A stretch of 64,000 nucleotides of DNA, taken from positions 40,578,513 to 40,642,512 of the forward strand of contig OY776125.1 in assembly GCA_963675135.1 (NCBI GenBank), written 5' to 3'. A program made the position numbers and the translations under genes. Shown piece after piece: positions 35,079 to 45,639 of this stretch (positions within the stretch are counted from its first letter, which is position 1; each line of letters starts with the position of its first letter). This DNA comes from Galeopsis tetrahit (Eukaryota > Streptophyta > Magnoliopsida > Lamiales > Lamiaceae). Under the pieces are notes generated by a model. That model was not told the DNA's origin. It was given only the letters and a program-made list of their open reading frames with translations, and did no database searches.

Positions 35079-36462
35079 GAGAAAAAAACTATTTACGTCC
35101 CGTAACTTTTACCTTTTTTGAAAAACGTCCCAAAATAGTTAAATTTTAATTTACGTCCCATAACTTTTTCAATTGCTTAATTTACGTCCAATTTTCACTA
35201 GAAATCCCCAAATTTATATAAATGGGACGTAAATTGAGCAATTGAAGAAGTTATGGGACGTAAATTAAATTTTTAATTAAAATGGGACGTTATGCGAAAA
35301 AGATAAAAATATTCCACAAATGTGGACAATTCACTATAAAATTAATGTAGTTTATGTTATACAATCAAATAAAAAAATAATTTATAAATTCACAAATTAA
35401 TTAATTATTATAAATATCAATTAATTTACCTAATTCATTATTAGGAAAATTATTAACTTACATAATTAGAAAAAAATTATAATTAGTATTATAAAATAAA
35501 TTATGAATATTAAATAAAATACTAAATAATATTTTAAAATATATGAAAATAAATTTAGAATAATATTTAAATAAGTAAATAATTTTTCATAATATCAAAA
35601 TAAAAATAAAAAAATCAATTAACATACTCAAATAAATATAATTTTTATCTTTAAAATAATAAAAATCCCAAATATTTTTTTTTAATTAAAATGGTCAAAA
35701 ACTCTTATTAAAACTTAACAATTATTTTAATATTTTAAATAAATACAAAAATCCATAAATATTTAAAATTCCCAAAGAAATCAAAAAATATTCAAAATTC
35801 TCACCCCTTACCCACGGTAATTGAAAGATGATGATGAACAATATATTTTTTTAACAATTTGTTAATTATTTTTTGTTTTTCATTTTTATTATATAAATTT
35901 TAATTTGATATTAGTTCGTACAAAAATATGTGGACCTAGTTTGTGTAATACTTAGATTATTTTTATAGTTATTTGATTACTTTAAAATAAATAATTTTAT
36001 AATACTTATATTGTAATTATAATTTTTTTCTAATTAAGTAAGTTAATAATTTTTCTAATAATAAATTAGGCAAGTTATTGATTTTTATAATAATTAATTA
36101 CTTTATGAATAAATAAATTGTTTTTTATATTAAAATAAGTTAATTTATGAATAAATGAATTATTTTTTTATTTGATTGTATAACATAAACTACATTAATT
36201 TTATAGTGAATTGTATACACTTGTTGAATATAATTATCTTTTTTGCATAACGTCCCATTTTAATTAAAAATTTAATTTACGTCCCATAACTTCTTCAATT
36301 GCTCAATTTACATCCCATTTACATAAATTTGGGGATTTTTAGCAAAAATTGGACGTAAATTAAGCAATTGAAAAAGTTATGGGACGTAAATTAAAATTTT
36401 AACTTTTTTGGGACATTTTTCAAAAAAGGTAAAAGTTACGGGACGTAAATAATTTTTTTCTC
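35079..36462. mobile_element. Mutator-like foldback element (1384 bp)
   Basis: The ends GAGAAAAAAACTATTTACG and, inverted, GAGAAAAAAATTATTTACG are flanked by an exact 9-bp duplication TGAGTAAAT (35070-35078 and 36463-36471), the length typical of Mutator-like elements. The outer about 225 bp of each arm are nearly identical inverted copies. With small gaps the inverted similarity continues inward to about 35525 and 35985, so the arms exceed 400 bp. Each outer arm also contains its own inverted repeat (TTACGTCCCATAACTT against AAGTTATGGGACGTAAATT). There is no coding capacity. Confidence 0.9.
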
Positions 36463-36705
36463 TGAGTAAATAAATTGAGACAAATACTAAGGACCGAAGA
36501 TAGTATATAGTATATAATTATAGGCACTAAAACCATGTGATCATTGTCAAAATTCATTAATTCGATCATATATAATATTAGCACAAAATTAGAAAAAAAT
36601 ACGGAAATACTTGCGGATGAAAAGTGAATCAAACATATTTTCTAAAAAAAATTGTGCAAGACAAACAAAAAATTTCGCTCTCACGCCTGTGTAACTATAG
36701 AGTAA

Positions 36706-36869
36706 GGCCATGTTTATGTTTGATAGCAAAGACTAATTATCTAAGATTAGAATGATAACTAAACTTTATAAATTTTAAAGCATAATCTACCCTTAAACTA
36801 AGTTATCAAACAACCAATAAAAATGATATATAGTTAATCTAGATTTAATCTAAACTATCAAACATGGCC
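36706..36869. mobile_element. Tourist-like MITE, copy 1
   Basis: Inverted ends GGCCATGTTTATGTTTGATAG and CTATCAAACATGGCC are flanked by TAA (36703-36705 and 36870-36872), the 3-bp duplication of PIF/Harbinger elements. It is non-coding. A second copy follows 14 bp further on. Confidence 0.8.
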
Positions 36870-36883
36870 TAAATACAGAGTAA

Positions 36884-37040
36884 GGACATGTTTGATAACA
36901 AATTAAGACTGATTATCTAAGATTATGATGATAACTAAACTTTATAAATTTTAAAGCATAATCTGTGCTTAATCAAACCATCAATATATAAAAATGATAT
37001 ATAGTTAATATAGATTTAATTTAAACTATCAAATATGACC
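36884..37040. mobile_element. Tourist-like MITE, copy 2
   Basis: It has the same structure as 36706-36869, with ends GGACATGTTTGATAAC and ATCAAATATGACC and TAA at 36881-36883 and 37041-37043. The bodies of the two copies are clearly related and lie in the same orientation. Confidence 0.78.
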
Positions 37041-37043
37041 TAA

Positions 37044-37689
37044 ATATATATGTGTTGCTGTAACAACAAGTAACACATAGTTGTTCATATAGTAACACAA
37101 TTTTCCTTAGTAACACAGATAAAATGAGTTTTTCTGTTTATTTTTGACCCATTTTTATGGAAAAAATTGTTTGACTCCATCAATTTCAGGTGAGTTTTTC
37201 TACTTCTTTATGTTGTATGAACTACACTATGTTCTTCTCCTACATAAATTATTTGGGTCCGTCTTCTAACTCATTTTACATTGTATTTGTTTCACACAAT
37301 TAAAACTGTCTTTAATATAATTAAGAAAATAATATAAGTGTAGAGAAAAAAATTAATTTTATAATTATGATTTCAGAAAGTGTGTTCACATTCTACTAAA
37401 GTAACAATCACTCAATCTATCAATATGCACGTAATTAAGTGTGTATAATTATAGGTGTAACCTGTTATTTTGCGTTTGTAATACGAAAGCGAGTTGGATT
37501 AAATATTTAAATGTCATTTTTTAAACTATAATAATACTCCTAAGACATCTTATACATTGTCAACTCTTTAAATCTTTGACCACTGAAAATCAACTCTTTA
37601 ATTGGTTAGTTAAGAAAATCGTTTGACGTAGTCAATTCGATATGTACAAGTGTACAACTTTCCAAAACAAAAAAAACAAAAATCTATAT
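37044..37689. other. AT-rich spacer, no gene seen
   Basis: It contains an AGTAACAC-type repeat (37045-37130) of the kind seen at 30330-30720. No reading frame, domain or complete element is recognised. Confidence 0.5.
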
Positions 37690-37799
37690 GTCTATATTTA
37701 TTTATTTATTTTATTTTTTTTTGATTGGTAAAGGATTTATTTATTTATAAAAGAAAGGTACAAGTGATACGCAAAATTGTTTACATAGTAACACAATCT

Positions 37800-38573
37800 G
37801 AAATAGTTAATGAATTAGAAAATTTTCCTGCTAAGTATTTCTTCCTCCAATGCATCTGAGGGGGTCCACAACCCAGTCCTTGAATAAAAATGTGCTCCGA
37901 GTAGGATACTTGATGGTGAACCAACTCCATAGTCTCGCCTTGAGTTCTTCATTGAATTTCGAGCTTGATAGCGTCTCATTCCTGAAAATAACTGCATTTC
38001 TCCATTACCAGATCAGCCACACCATACAGAGCCATATGCATGTTGCGTTCTTCTTGCTGTTATTCCCTCTCATGATGCCACCAAAACCTAGACAATTACC
38101 CAGGGACTCGGATGGTAGTGCAGTCGATATCTTGAGTCAGGCCAGACAATCCATCCACAGTTTGTAGGTATGGGTGCATTCAAAGAAAATATGTCGCTCC
38201 GTTTCTTCATGTGCTTCGCAAAAACACACCTTAGGTCATCACTTTGGCTGAGAATATTTCGTCTTCTGAGATTTGTCCTTGTGGGCAGTCGGCCCCAAAG
38301 AAGTCTCCATGCGTGTGCCTTCACTTTTGGTGGGGCGAAATTCTTCCAAATGCCTTTGAATCCTTGTAGCAAACTGTCATCTAGCTGAGTGTCCCGATTC
38401 TGGTTGTGCAGGACCATGTAAGTTTCCTTCGTGACATACCTCCCCGTCATCGATAAGTTCCATCTCCATGAGTCCCCTATTCCATTTTTTGGTTGAGACC
38501 TGTCCAGCACAGGAAAAAGATCATTAAAAGATGTCAGATCTCTATCACGTAGTGGCCTCCTCCAATTCCATAC
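37800..38573 (-). pseudogene. C-terminal part of LINE protein (zf-RVT)
   Basis: This continues the LINE reading frame after the solo LTR: WNWRRPLRDRDLTSF, then GRYVTKETY, GFKGIWKNFAPPKVKAHAW and RLPTRTNLRRRNI, the zinc-binding region of plant LINE reverse transcriptases. The frame shifts near the cysteine cluster (about 38220), and a short tail with LRSRKIPSR-type text ends near 37815. It is non-functional because of the shift and the upstream insertion. Confidence 0.85.
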
Positions 38574-40471
38574 TGTTGGTCCTGAAAGGAGTATATAACA
38601 AGTGTATGGGGGGGAATACACTTGTATGCAATTCTTTTGCTAATTTGATCAAACCAGAGTTCAGCAAGGTTGTCTTGGACAACTCTGCTGAAGAAGATTA
38701 ACTCTTCTAAGATAATCAGACTACTACGTACTATTGAGTACTTAGTTGAATAACTATCTAGGGGAGTTATATGTGCGGAATAGTGGTTGACCCTTTAAGT
38801 TTAGACTCCTTTGATTTCTGAAATCACTTAGTCAATGCAATACAGTCCAGTTTTCAGGGAACTTGTCCAAATCAGTTTTGCACAGTCTTTGAATATGTAT
38901 CTTTGAAAGATCAGTTTTGTGTGCAGTGTTGAATGAATGTAAGTATTTGTAAAGTAAATCAACACAAGAGTTTATAGTGGTTCAAAGACTCAAGCTCCTA
39001 CATCCACTTTCCCTGATTTAACAGGATAATTCCTTCACTCTTGGAATTAACTTGTTTTATAGTGCCAAGGTGCACTTGATCAATAACACCACTCCCTCCT
39101 TGGTGAATTGATCCCTAGGATGTCTAGAGTCCTAGTACCCTCTTCTCAACTCAGAACTGAACTGTTCTTCTCTCAACAGTCAGCTCCTACCACTTCTACT
39201 ACTACAACCTTCTTACTTTCACTCTTGAAAGATGTAAGGGTTGAAGTAAGGTTCCAACTAATGAGATATCCTTTACAATGAAGATCAGTGTATAAGGATA
39301 GGATATCTCTCTAAGCTTGTGTATGGATATACAATTGGGTTCAGCTTAGAAGAAGTGTATAAAGACTAAGATAGTCTCTTTGAAAGCTTGAGAGCACTTG
39401 TCAACTTGTAGGATAGTTGGATATTCTTGTCAAGGTTGAGGTGCTTTTGGATTGTGTTGAGGTGCTTTCAAATGGTCTTCACACTTCTGTATTTATAGAC
39501 AAAATGGAGGATTTGCCCGTTGGAGAGGCAGCCCCAAATTGCTATAAATGTCTTCCTTGAGTTCTTCAAACTGGAAGACAGATTCTTGATAGTGACATGT
39601 CCTCATTTGGGTAATAAACGGCTTGTAAGACTTTGTCTTCATTCTGCAGCACTTTTCCCAATGTTTGACTTCTTGTTAGGACTTGGACATGGCTTCTGAA
39701 GGTTGTTCCAATGATAGGACAACATTCCTTATCAACTGGACAACTCTCCTTATCACTATCAGCAGTTTTGCTTTTCAACAAGGTTGGCTTGCTCTTCTTC
39801 AGATGACTTGGCTCTTTCCCTTTATTTCTCTCTAAGGTGATCTTGGCATGTTGCATTGTATTTCTTTAGGGCATGGTTGTCTCTAATTCTTCAGCATAGT
39901 TGACCTTCAACCTTTAGAGCATCTGTTCTGATTCAATCATGCTGAGACAACCCTTCTGGACAACTCTTCTGATCAGCACTTTTGGTCTTTTATCATCAGA
40001 GCATTTTACTCATAGAGTTGGCTTCTCTGGACAACTCTCCTGATCAGATTTATTTGGCTTGTCCTTTTAATTTTATCACTCTAACATGTGGACAACTTCT
40101 CTGGACAACTCTCCTGATCAGAGCATCATATTGGATTTATCCTTTTGAGCTCTACTCACTTGTTCTTGCATATGAACATCTTCTCTGGACAACTCTCCTG
40201 ATCAGAGCATTTGGTTTTCATAGAGTGTCCTTGTCCTTAAGTGATTGTTCCAGAATTTGAGCCTTGAGGGGACTTGATTTTGATCATCTTCAAAGCATAG
40301 GTTCCCCCTCAATTGTGCATCTAATTGTCTAAGAGCTGCCTAACATTTCAGCTTCTCATCTAGCCTATATTCTATATGTTCTAACATTTCTAGAACATGT
40401 TTATCTTGACTTAGGCATGTCTCAGGGGGTTTTGGTATTAGATCAAAACATATCTCATTTTATTCCCAACA
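38574..40471 (-). mobile_element. Solo LTR, SIRE/Maximus copia type (1898 bp)
   Basis: The plus strand begins TGTTGGTCCTGAAAGG and ends TATTCCCAACA. It is flanked by the exact duplication CATAC (38569-38573 and 40472-40476), and the LINE reading frame resumes exactly after removal of the insert and one duplicate. The minus-strand start TGTTGGGAATAAAATGA is shared with the LTR at 60446, so it is the same family. It holds repeated GGACAACTCTCCTGATCAG words (39955-40205) and no internal coding region. Confidence 0.92.
38598..38625. other. Hairpin with G-run loop at U5 end of LTR
   Basis: ACAAGTGTAT and ATACACTTGT form a perfect 10-bp inverted repeat around GGGGGGGA. The same structure is found at 53032-53066 and 61995-62029, each 20-35 bp from the LTR end. 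See the findings. Confidence 0.8.
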
Positions 40472-42603
40472 CATACCCATTTCCAAGTACCCTCTACCCA
40501 AATGCCCATTTCCCAAACTGTTTTTTCCTTATCTAAACTTAACTGGAACAATCTAGAGAATCTGTTTCTAAGTACCCCTTCTCCCGTCCAATCTTCCTCC
40601 CAAAAGGATGAATTTTTCCCATCCTCAACCACCTTTCTTAAATTTTCCATAAACCACTCACTATTACCCTCCCCTATTGCCTTTAAGACATCCCTCCACC
40701 ACAATGACACCCTACCTCCCCTTCTAGTTGGTACTAAGCTAAATACGTTTGTCCCATTATTTCCATACCTAGACCTAATGACTCGACTCCAAAGGCTACT
40801 TTTTTCCTGCAAAAATCTCCAAGCCCATTTCCCTAGTAGAGTTCTATTGAAAGTTTCTAGATCCCTAACCCCTAAGCCTTCCAGTTGTTTAGAATTGCAC
40901 ACTTTTTTCCAGTGAATCCACGCCACTTTCCTGTTGTTACTCCCACCCCCCCAAAGAAAATTTCGTTGAAGGCTCACAATCTCACTCAAGGTTTTTTTCG
41001 GTATGTGATAGAAGGACATATAGTAGGTTGGAAGTGAAGAAATAACCGAGTTTAACAAAGTGATTCTGCCACCCATTGAGATCTTCTTATCATCCCACCT
41101 TGCTAGTCGATTCCTTATTCTTTCCACCACTGTCGTCCACTCCGATACTTTCCTGTGGTTGGATCCGACTCTCATTCCCAGATATGTGAAGGGGATTTTG
41201 TCTGTTTTGCACCCCAGGATTTCAGCCATTCCATTTAGGGTGTACTCTTCCACATTTACTCCAATCACCGAGCATTTGTCAAAATTGATGTTTAGCCCCG
41301 ACATCAGCTCCATATTTCTTAGCACCCGTCTCATTACCCATGCGTTTTCCAAGCTTGCTTCACCCATTAGAATTGTGTCGTCTGCAAATTGGAGGTGTGA
41401 TATTCTGACCATGTCCTGACCTATTTCAGCCCCTTTGAATAGCCCTACATCGGTTGCTATTTCCATTAGAATGCTCAAGCCTTCTCCTGCAATCAGGAAT
41501 AAGAGGGGAGATAGTGGGTCTCCTTGTCTTAGTCCTTTCTCCAATTTGAACTCGCCTGATGGGCTGCCATTCACAAGAACCGAGGCCGATGCTGTTGTTA
41601 CACATTCCATAACCCATTTCCTCCACTTGGGATGGATATTGAATCTTTCCATCATTTGCTCTAGATACCCCCAATCGACCGAATCATAGGCTTTTGCAAA
41701 GTCAATCTTGAAGAATATGCGTTCAAGTCTCTCCCTTTTGGCTTCGTCTATTGCTTCGTTTAGGATTCCTACGCTGTCCAGGATGTTTCTATTTCCAATA
41801 AAAGCACTCTGGGCAGGAGATATGATGGATGGTAGAACTGAGCCGAGCCTCTTTGCTAGGATTTTTGCTATGATTTTGTAAATTCCACCCACCAGCGAAA
41901 TTGGTCTGAAATCATTCATGTTTGTGCTTACCTCTTTCTTGGGTATCAGCCCAATGAAAGCTGGGTTAAAACCTCTCACCAGGCGGCTATGGGTGTGGAA
42001 CTCATCCATGAGTAGGATGAAATCAGGTTGGAGGACGTGCCAGAACTCCTTCAGGAAGGTGAAGTTGAATCCATCCGGACCTGGGCTTTTGTTGTTGTCA
42101 CAAGCGTTAACTGCCTCACGAATTTCTTCCTTTGTAAAAGGGGCTATGAGAAACTCGTTTTCTTTCGCTGATATGTGTTTTTTTGCGAAATCCTCTGCTG
42201 GAGTTGGCCTGGTTATCTCCTGTTTTCTGAAGGGGTTCCGGAAATGTTGGAAGATGCCATTCTTCACTATTGTGACCTCCTCTTTCCATTCTCCATTTAC
42301 GTTAAGGCCTAGAATCTCATTCCTTTTTCTCCTCCTTTTGATGTAGTTGTGGAAAAAGCGAGAGTTGCAATCCCCTTCCTTCATCCATTTGCATCTTGAT
42401 TTCTGGTACTCCATCATACTCTTCTTCTTTAGTTCCCGGATGAGGATGGCTGCTGCCTTATTTCTGTCTATGATTTCAAACTCCTCTAGCCCAAAGACTT
42501 CATCAATTAGGTCCAGCTTCTTGATTTCTTCTCTCTGTGCTTCAATCTTGTGTTCTATCCGGCCAAAAGAGTTGACGTTCCACGTCTTTAGATCGGATTT
42601 CAA
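40438..42603 (-). pseudogene. LINE reverse transcriptase, largely intact frame
   Basis: About 710 residues of L1-type reverse transcriptase read without a break. Motifs include NKSPGPDGFNFTFLKEFW, FRPISLVGGIYKIIAK, FFKIDFAKAYDSVDW, the GLRQGDPLSPLLF motif, the catalytic QFADDTIL and PFTYLGMRVG in the thumb. The reading frame runs over the edge of the solo LTR at 40471 and ends in it with a few foreign residues (CVGNKMRYVLI). The preserved frame suggests a fairly young LINE. It would reverse-transcribe its own RNA at a nicked target, but the C-terminal zinc module is separated by the LTR and the protein is not functional as it stands. Confidence 0.92.
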
Positions 42604-43330
42604 CTATTTTAGCTTCTCTTTTATAATGTAGCTCCCCCATCCCTGGATTGAGTAGCTATTCCATCTTTCTTTGACAAAATTCCGGAAATCTGGATGTGTT
42701 AGCCATGCATTTAAGCTGCAGAAGGGTTTTGGTCCCCAATCGTTCACTTTGATGCCCAGCAGGATGGGACAATGGTCAGAGACAGATCGTCCTAGAGCTC
42801 AAAGGTGGGTATTTGGCCATTGATTAAGCCAATGCTGGTTTATCATGGCCCTGTCAATTCTGCTTTTGCATGACCCGTCCGCTTTGTACCATGTGTACTT
42901 TCTGCCATGCAGTGGGAGGTCAATTAAGTTTGAGGCATTTATGAATCCATCAAACGTCGTTATCTCCCTCCGATTTTGTTGTACACCTCTTTCGTCTCTC
43001 TCCGAGCAACACCGGATAGCGTTGAAGTCTCCAATGATACAAATACAGACAGTGGGATTTTGACTGATTATTAGGTTGAGTCGGTCCCATAGACCGCTCT
43101 TCTCAGTTTGAGTACATGGGGCATATATATTAATGATGCAACATTTTACTCTATCTTGCCCCTAGAGTCCATTCAGGATTAACCCTCCGGGCATATGCCA
43201 GTTGCTTGAGCACAAGAAAACGTCTGGATTCTAAATGGTAATGATTTCCCCCGATCTTCCCAAAGCTTCTCTGTACGTGGTACCATTCCGTTCTTCCTTC
43301 CCCCATATGGTTCGGCATATTGTCGATGAA
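42604..43330 (-). pseudogene. LINE AP-endonuclease C-terminal part
   Basis: The minus-strand frame contains CIIGDFNAIRCCSERDERG (the GDFN motif), KSRIDRAMINQHWL and SVSDHCPILLGI (the SDH motif). These belong to the C-terminal half of apurinic endonucleases that nick the target for L1 insertion. Stops interrupt it near 42600 and 42800, and a frame change lies near 43150-43230. The N-terminal catalytic Glu region is not seen. Confidence 0.8.
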
Positions 43331-44327
43331 TATTTCGTTAATCATGAAGATAAAATTGTAAATTAATTCTTCCCCTTGGGTGTTGGCATTGGCAATTTCC
43401 AACACTTCATTTTTGCAATTAATTAAATCTCTTCTCACAATTTTCTCGTGATACGTCAACAGAATTAATAAAATCTACATAATTATCAGTCTTATTTAGA
43501 AATCGATCAATTCATCAAATTATATTACCAGGCTTTCAAATATTTATATTTCATATCAAATACTCCGTACAATCTATTAATTTTTAGGTTAATTAAATTA
43601 ATTAATTTATAGGTTGACTTTATATAGATATGTGACTTTATTGCCTAAATCCCTGCCAAAATCCTCTGACCAAGTTGAGCAGGTTGCAGTTTTTTAATTA
43701 TTATGATATACAGAAATAAGGGATTAATTTGCTTAAAATGATGTTTAATGTATCTTGAAGTATAAAATACTGTGTGCCTCAAAGAGTTGATCAAGTGGGC
43801 TAGCCGACCACGGATTTATTTTCCACTTGCGAATTACGATTGACAAAATTAAATTAAAATTTTAATTTCCAGGTGTTTATATTTATAGTTAATTTCAAAT
43901 ATATTTAATTATATTTCACTCCATATATCTGCTCAAAATATAACTATACACTATTAAGAATCGGTGTACAGTTTTATTCTTAATTTGCAGGACTAGGACT
44001 GCATAATATATTAAGATCCTATAATTTGTTTGATTTCCAACTTTTCGACCACATTTTTTAAATATTAGCCAAGCAACCATAGTTGATTTTTTTTTTTTTT
44101 TTTGGCATTTGAGCAAAAATTGGGCATGTGTGGCATACACCATGAAAAAAAAAAAAAATCAAAGTAAAACTAATGCAACTTGTATTTGATAGAAACAAAG
44201 AAACCAAATATCTTTCATGAAAATGAAAAGGTAAGGGATTAAAGTTTTCCACTCCTTAAGTTAAGTTGGTCTAATTTGAATTAGTCAAATACACAAAGGG
44301 TTCAAATTTTAAATTCAGTTCAATTAC
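43331..44327. other. AT-rich spacer, no gene seen
   Basis: No domain or complete element is seen between the LINE and the CACTA element. A/T runs lie at 44080-44160. Confidence 0.5.
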
Positions 44328-45121
44328 CACTACAAGGAAAACAACTTTTAATGACAAAAATATTAGTGAGAGGATTAATTACTCTCATTAAATGTATAAT
44401 TTTTTTAATTTTAGTGAGGGTATATAAATTCTCTAATTAAATATTATATTGTGAGCAAGGTACCGTCACTAAAAAAGGAGTATTTCTTAATGACCGCCGG
44501 TTTATCTCATAATAATACGGTTTATCTTATAATAATAATGTTAGTTTATCATTTCTTCAAATAATTATTAGTAATTCATATTTTTTACTATTTCTTTTAA
44601 AAATTAAATTTAATTAAAAATTATAAAAAGAAAAAAGATATTATTTCTCTCAGCATCGGTTCATGTTTCCTCACTTCACTAAAGCTTTTTCGAGAGCTCC
44701 ATCCATGGTGAATTTTCAGTCCTGCTAGTCTCAAATTCTCAATAATTCAGTGTTCCTCGTAAAATCTCTCTTGCTTGATCAAACTTTCTTGACAGCAAAG
44801 CATCGTCCTGCCCTAGGTTTTCAAATTTAAATTCTCCTTTCAATTTTGGACCGATCTTACCCTAATCTGCAAAGAATCGGAAGAATAAAATTCGTTGAAG
44901 TCTCAACATCATTCGCAGTCGTGTGTTTAGTTTTACGATTACTGTGGAAACCTCGTCCTTTTCCATGCCCATCGGCCTTGATAGTTTCGTAAGTTTCTCT
45001 GATTTGATTCATCTGTTATATCATGATTTCTTTTTTGCTAATGTTTTTGTGGTTGCTTCATGTTGATATTACACTGATTGTTGTGTATTTTTATACCTCA
45101 TGAGTGCTTAAATTAGCTATT

Positions 45122-45388
45122 TGTTTGATAGCACTGTTTTTTCTTTCAATATCAAATGAAAAATGAATTGAAGGCTGAATCAGCCTTTGGTTGCTTCTGT
45201 TGTTGGCATTTGTTTGATAGCACTGTTTTTTCTTTCAATATCAAATGAAAAATGAATTGAAGGCTGAATCAGCCTTTGGTTGCTTCTGTTGTTGGCATTT
45301 GTTTGATAGTACTGTTTTTTCTTTCAATATCAAATGAAAAATGAATTGAAGGCTGAATCAGCCTTTGGTTGCTTCTGTTGTTGGCATT
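45122..45388. repeat. Three tandem 89-bp repeats inside CACTA element
   Basis: Nearly identical units start with TGTTTGATAG at 45122, 45211 and 45300. Each contains AATTGAAGGCTGAATCAGCC and ends GTTGTTGGCAT. The third differs by one base early on (AGTACTG for AGCACTG), so the amplification is recent. Confidence 0.95.
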
Positions 45389-45639
45389 GCCAATTTGTGT
45401 GAAATAGATTCTTGCCTTGTGTGATAGAAGAAAGAGATTAGACACTTGTTGGTACGGTGGCTTATTGATAAGGTGTTTGTGAATTTTTGTTGATATTATT
45501 TGTAAGGAGAAACTAATATTTTTATTTTCATTAAAATTGACATTGATAGTCCAGATTTTGCTAAAGAGTCATTGACATTGTAATAACCCTGTTTCAATAA
45601 CTATTTGGCTGAAGAGTCATTTAATCACTCGAGATTACT

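Larger units (their letters stand above)
37690..43330 (-). mobile_element. L1-type LINE, 5'-truncated, split by a solo LTR
   Basis: Minus-strand order: the end of an endonuclease domain (about 43330-42640), reverse transcriptase (from 42603), zinc-binding RVT module (38573 to about 38180) and a 3' tail. The 3' end, about 37690-37790, reads on the minus strand as CTTTCTTTTATAAATAAATAA, then CCTTTACCAATC and an A-rich tail, as in plant L1 elements. Without the inserted LTR (38574-40471) about 3.7 kb remain. The first ORF and the endonuclease N terminus are missing. Confidence 0.88.

Noticed and set aside
40502..42631. Several plus-strand frames of 80-140 codons
   Set aside because: They are antisense shadows of the LINE reverse transcriptase.
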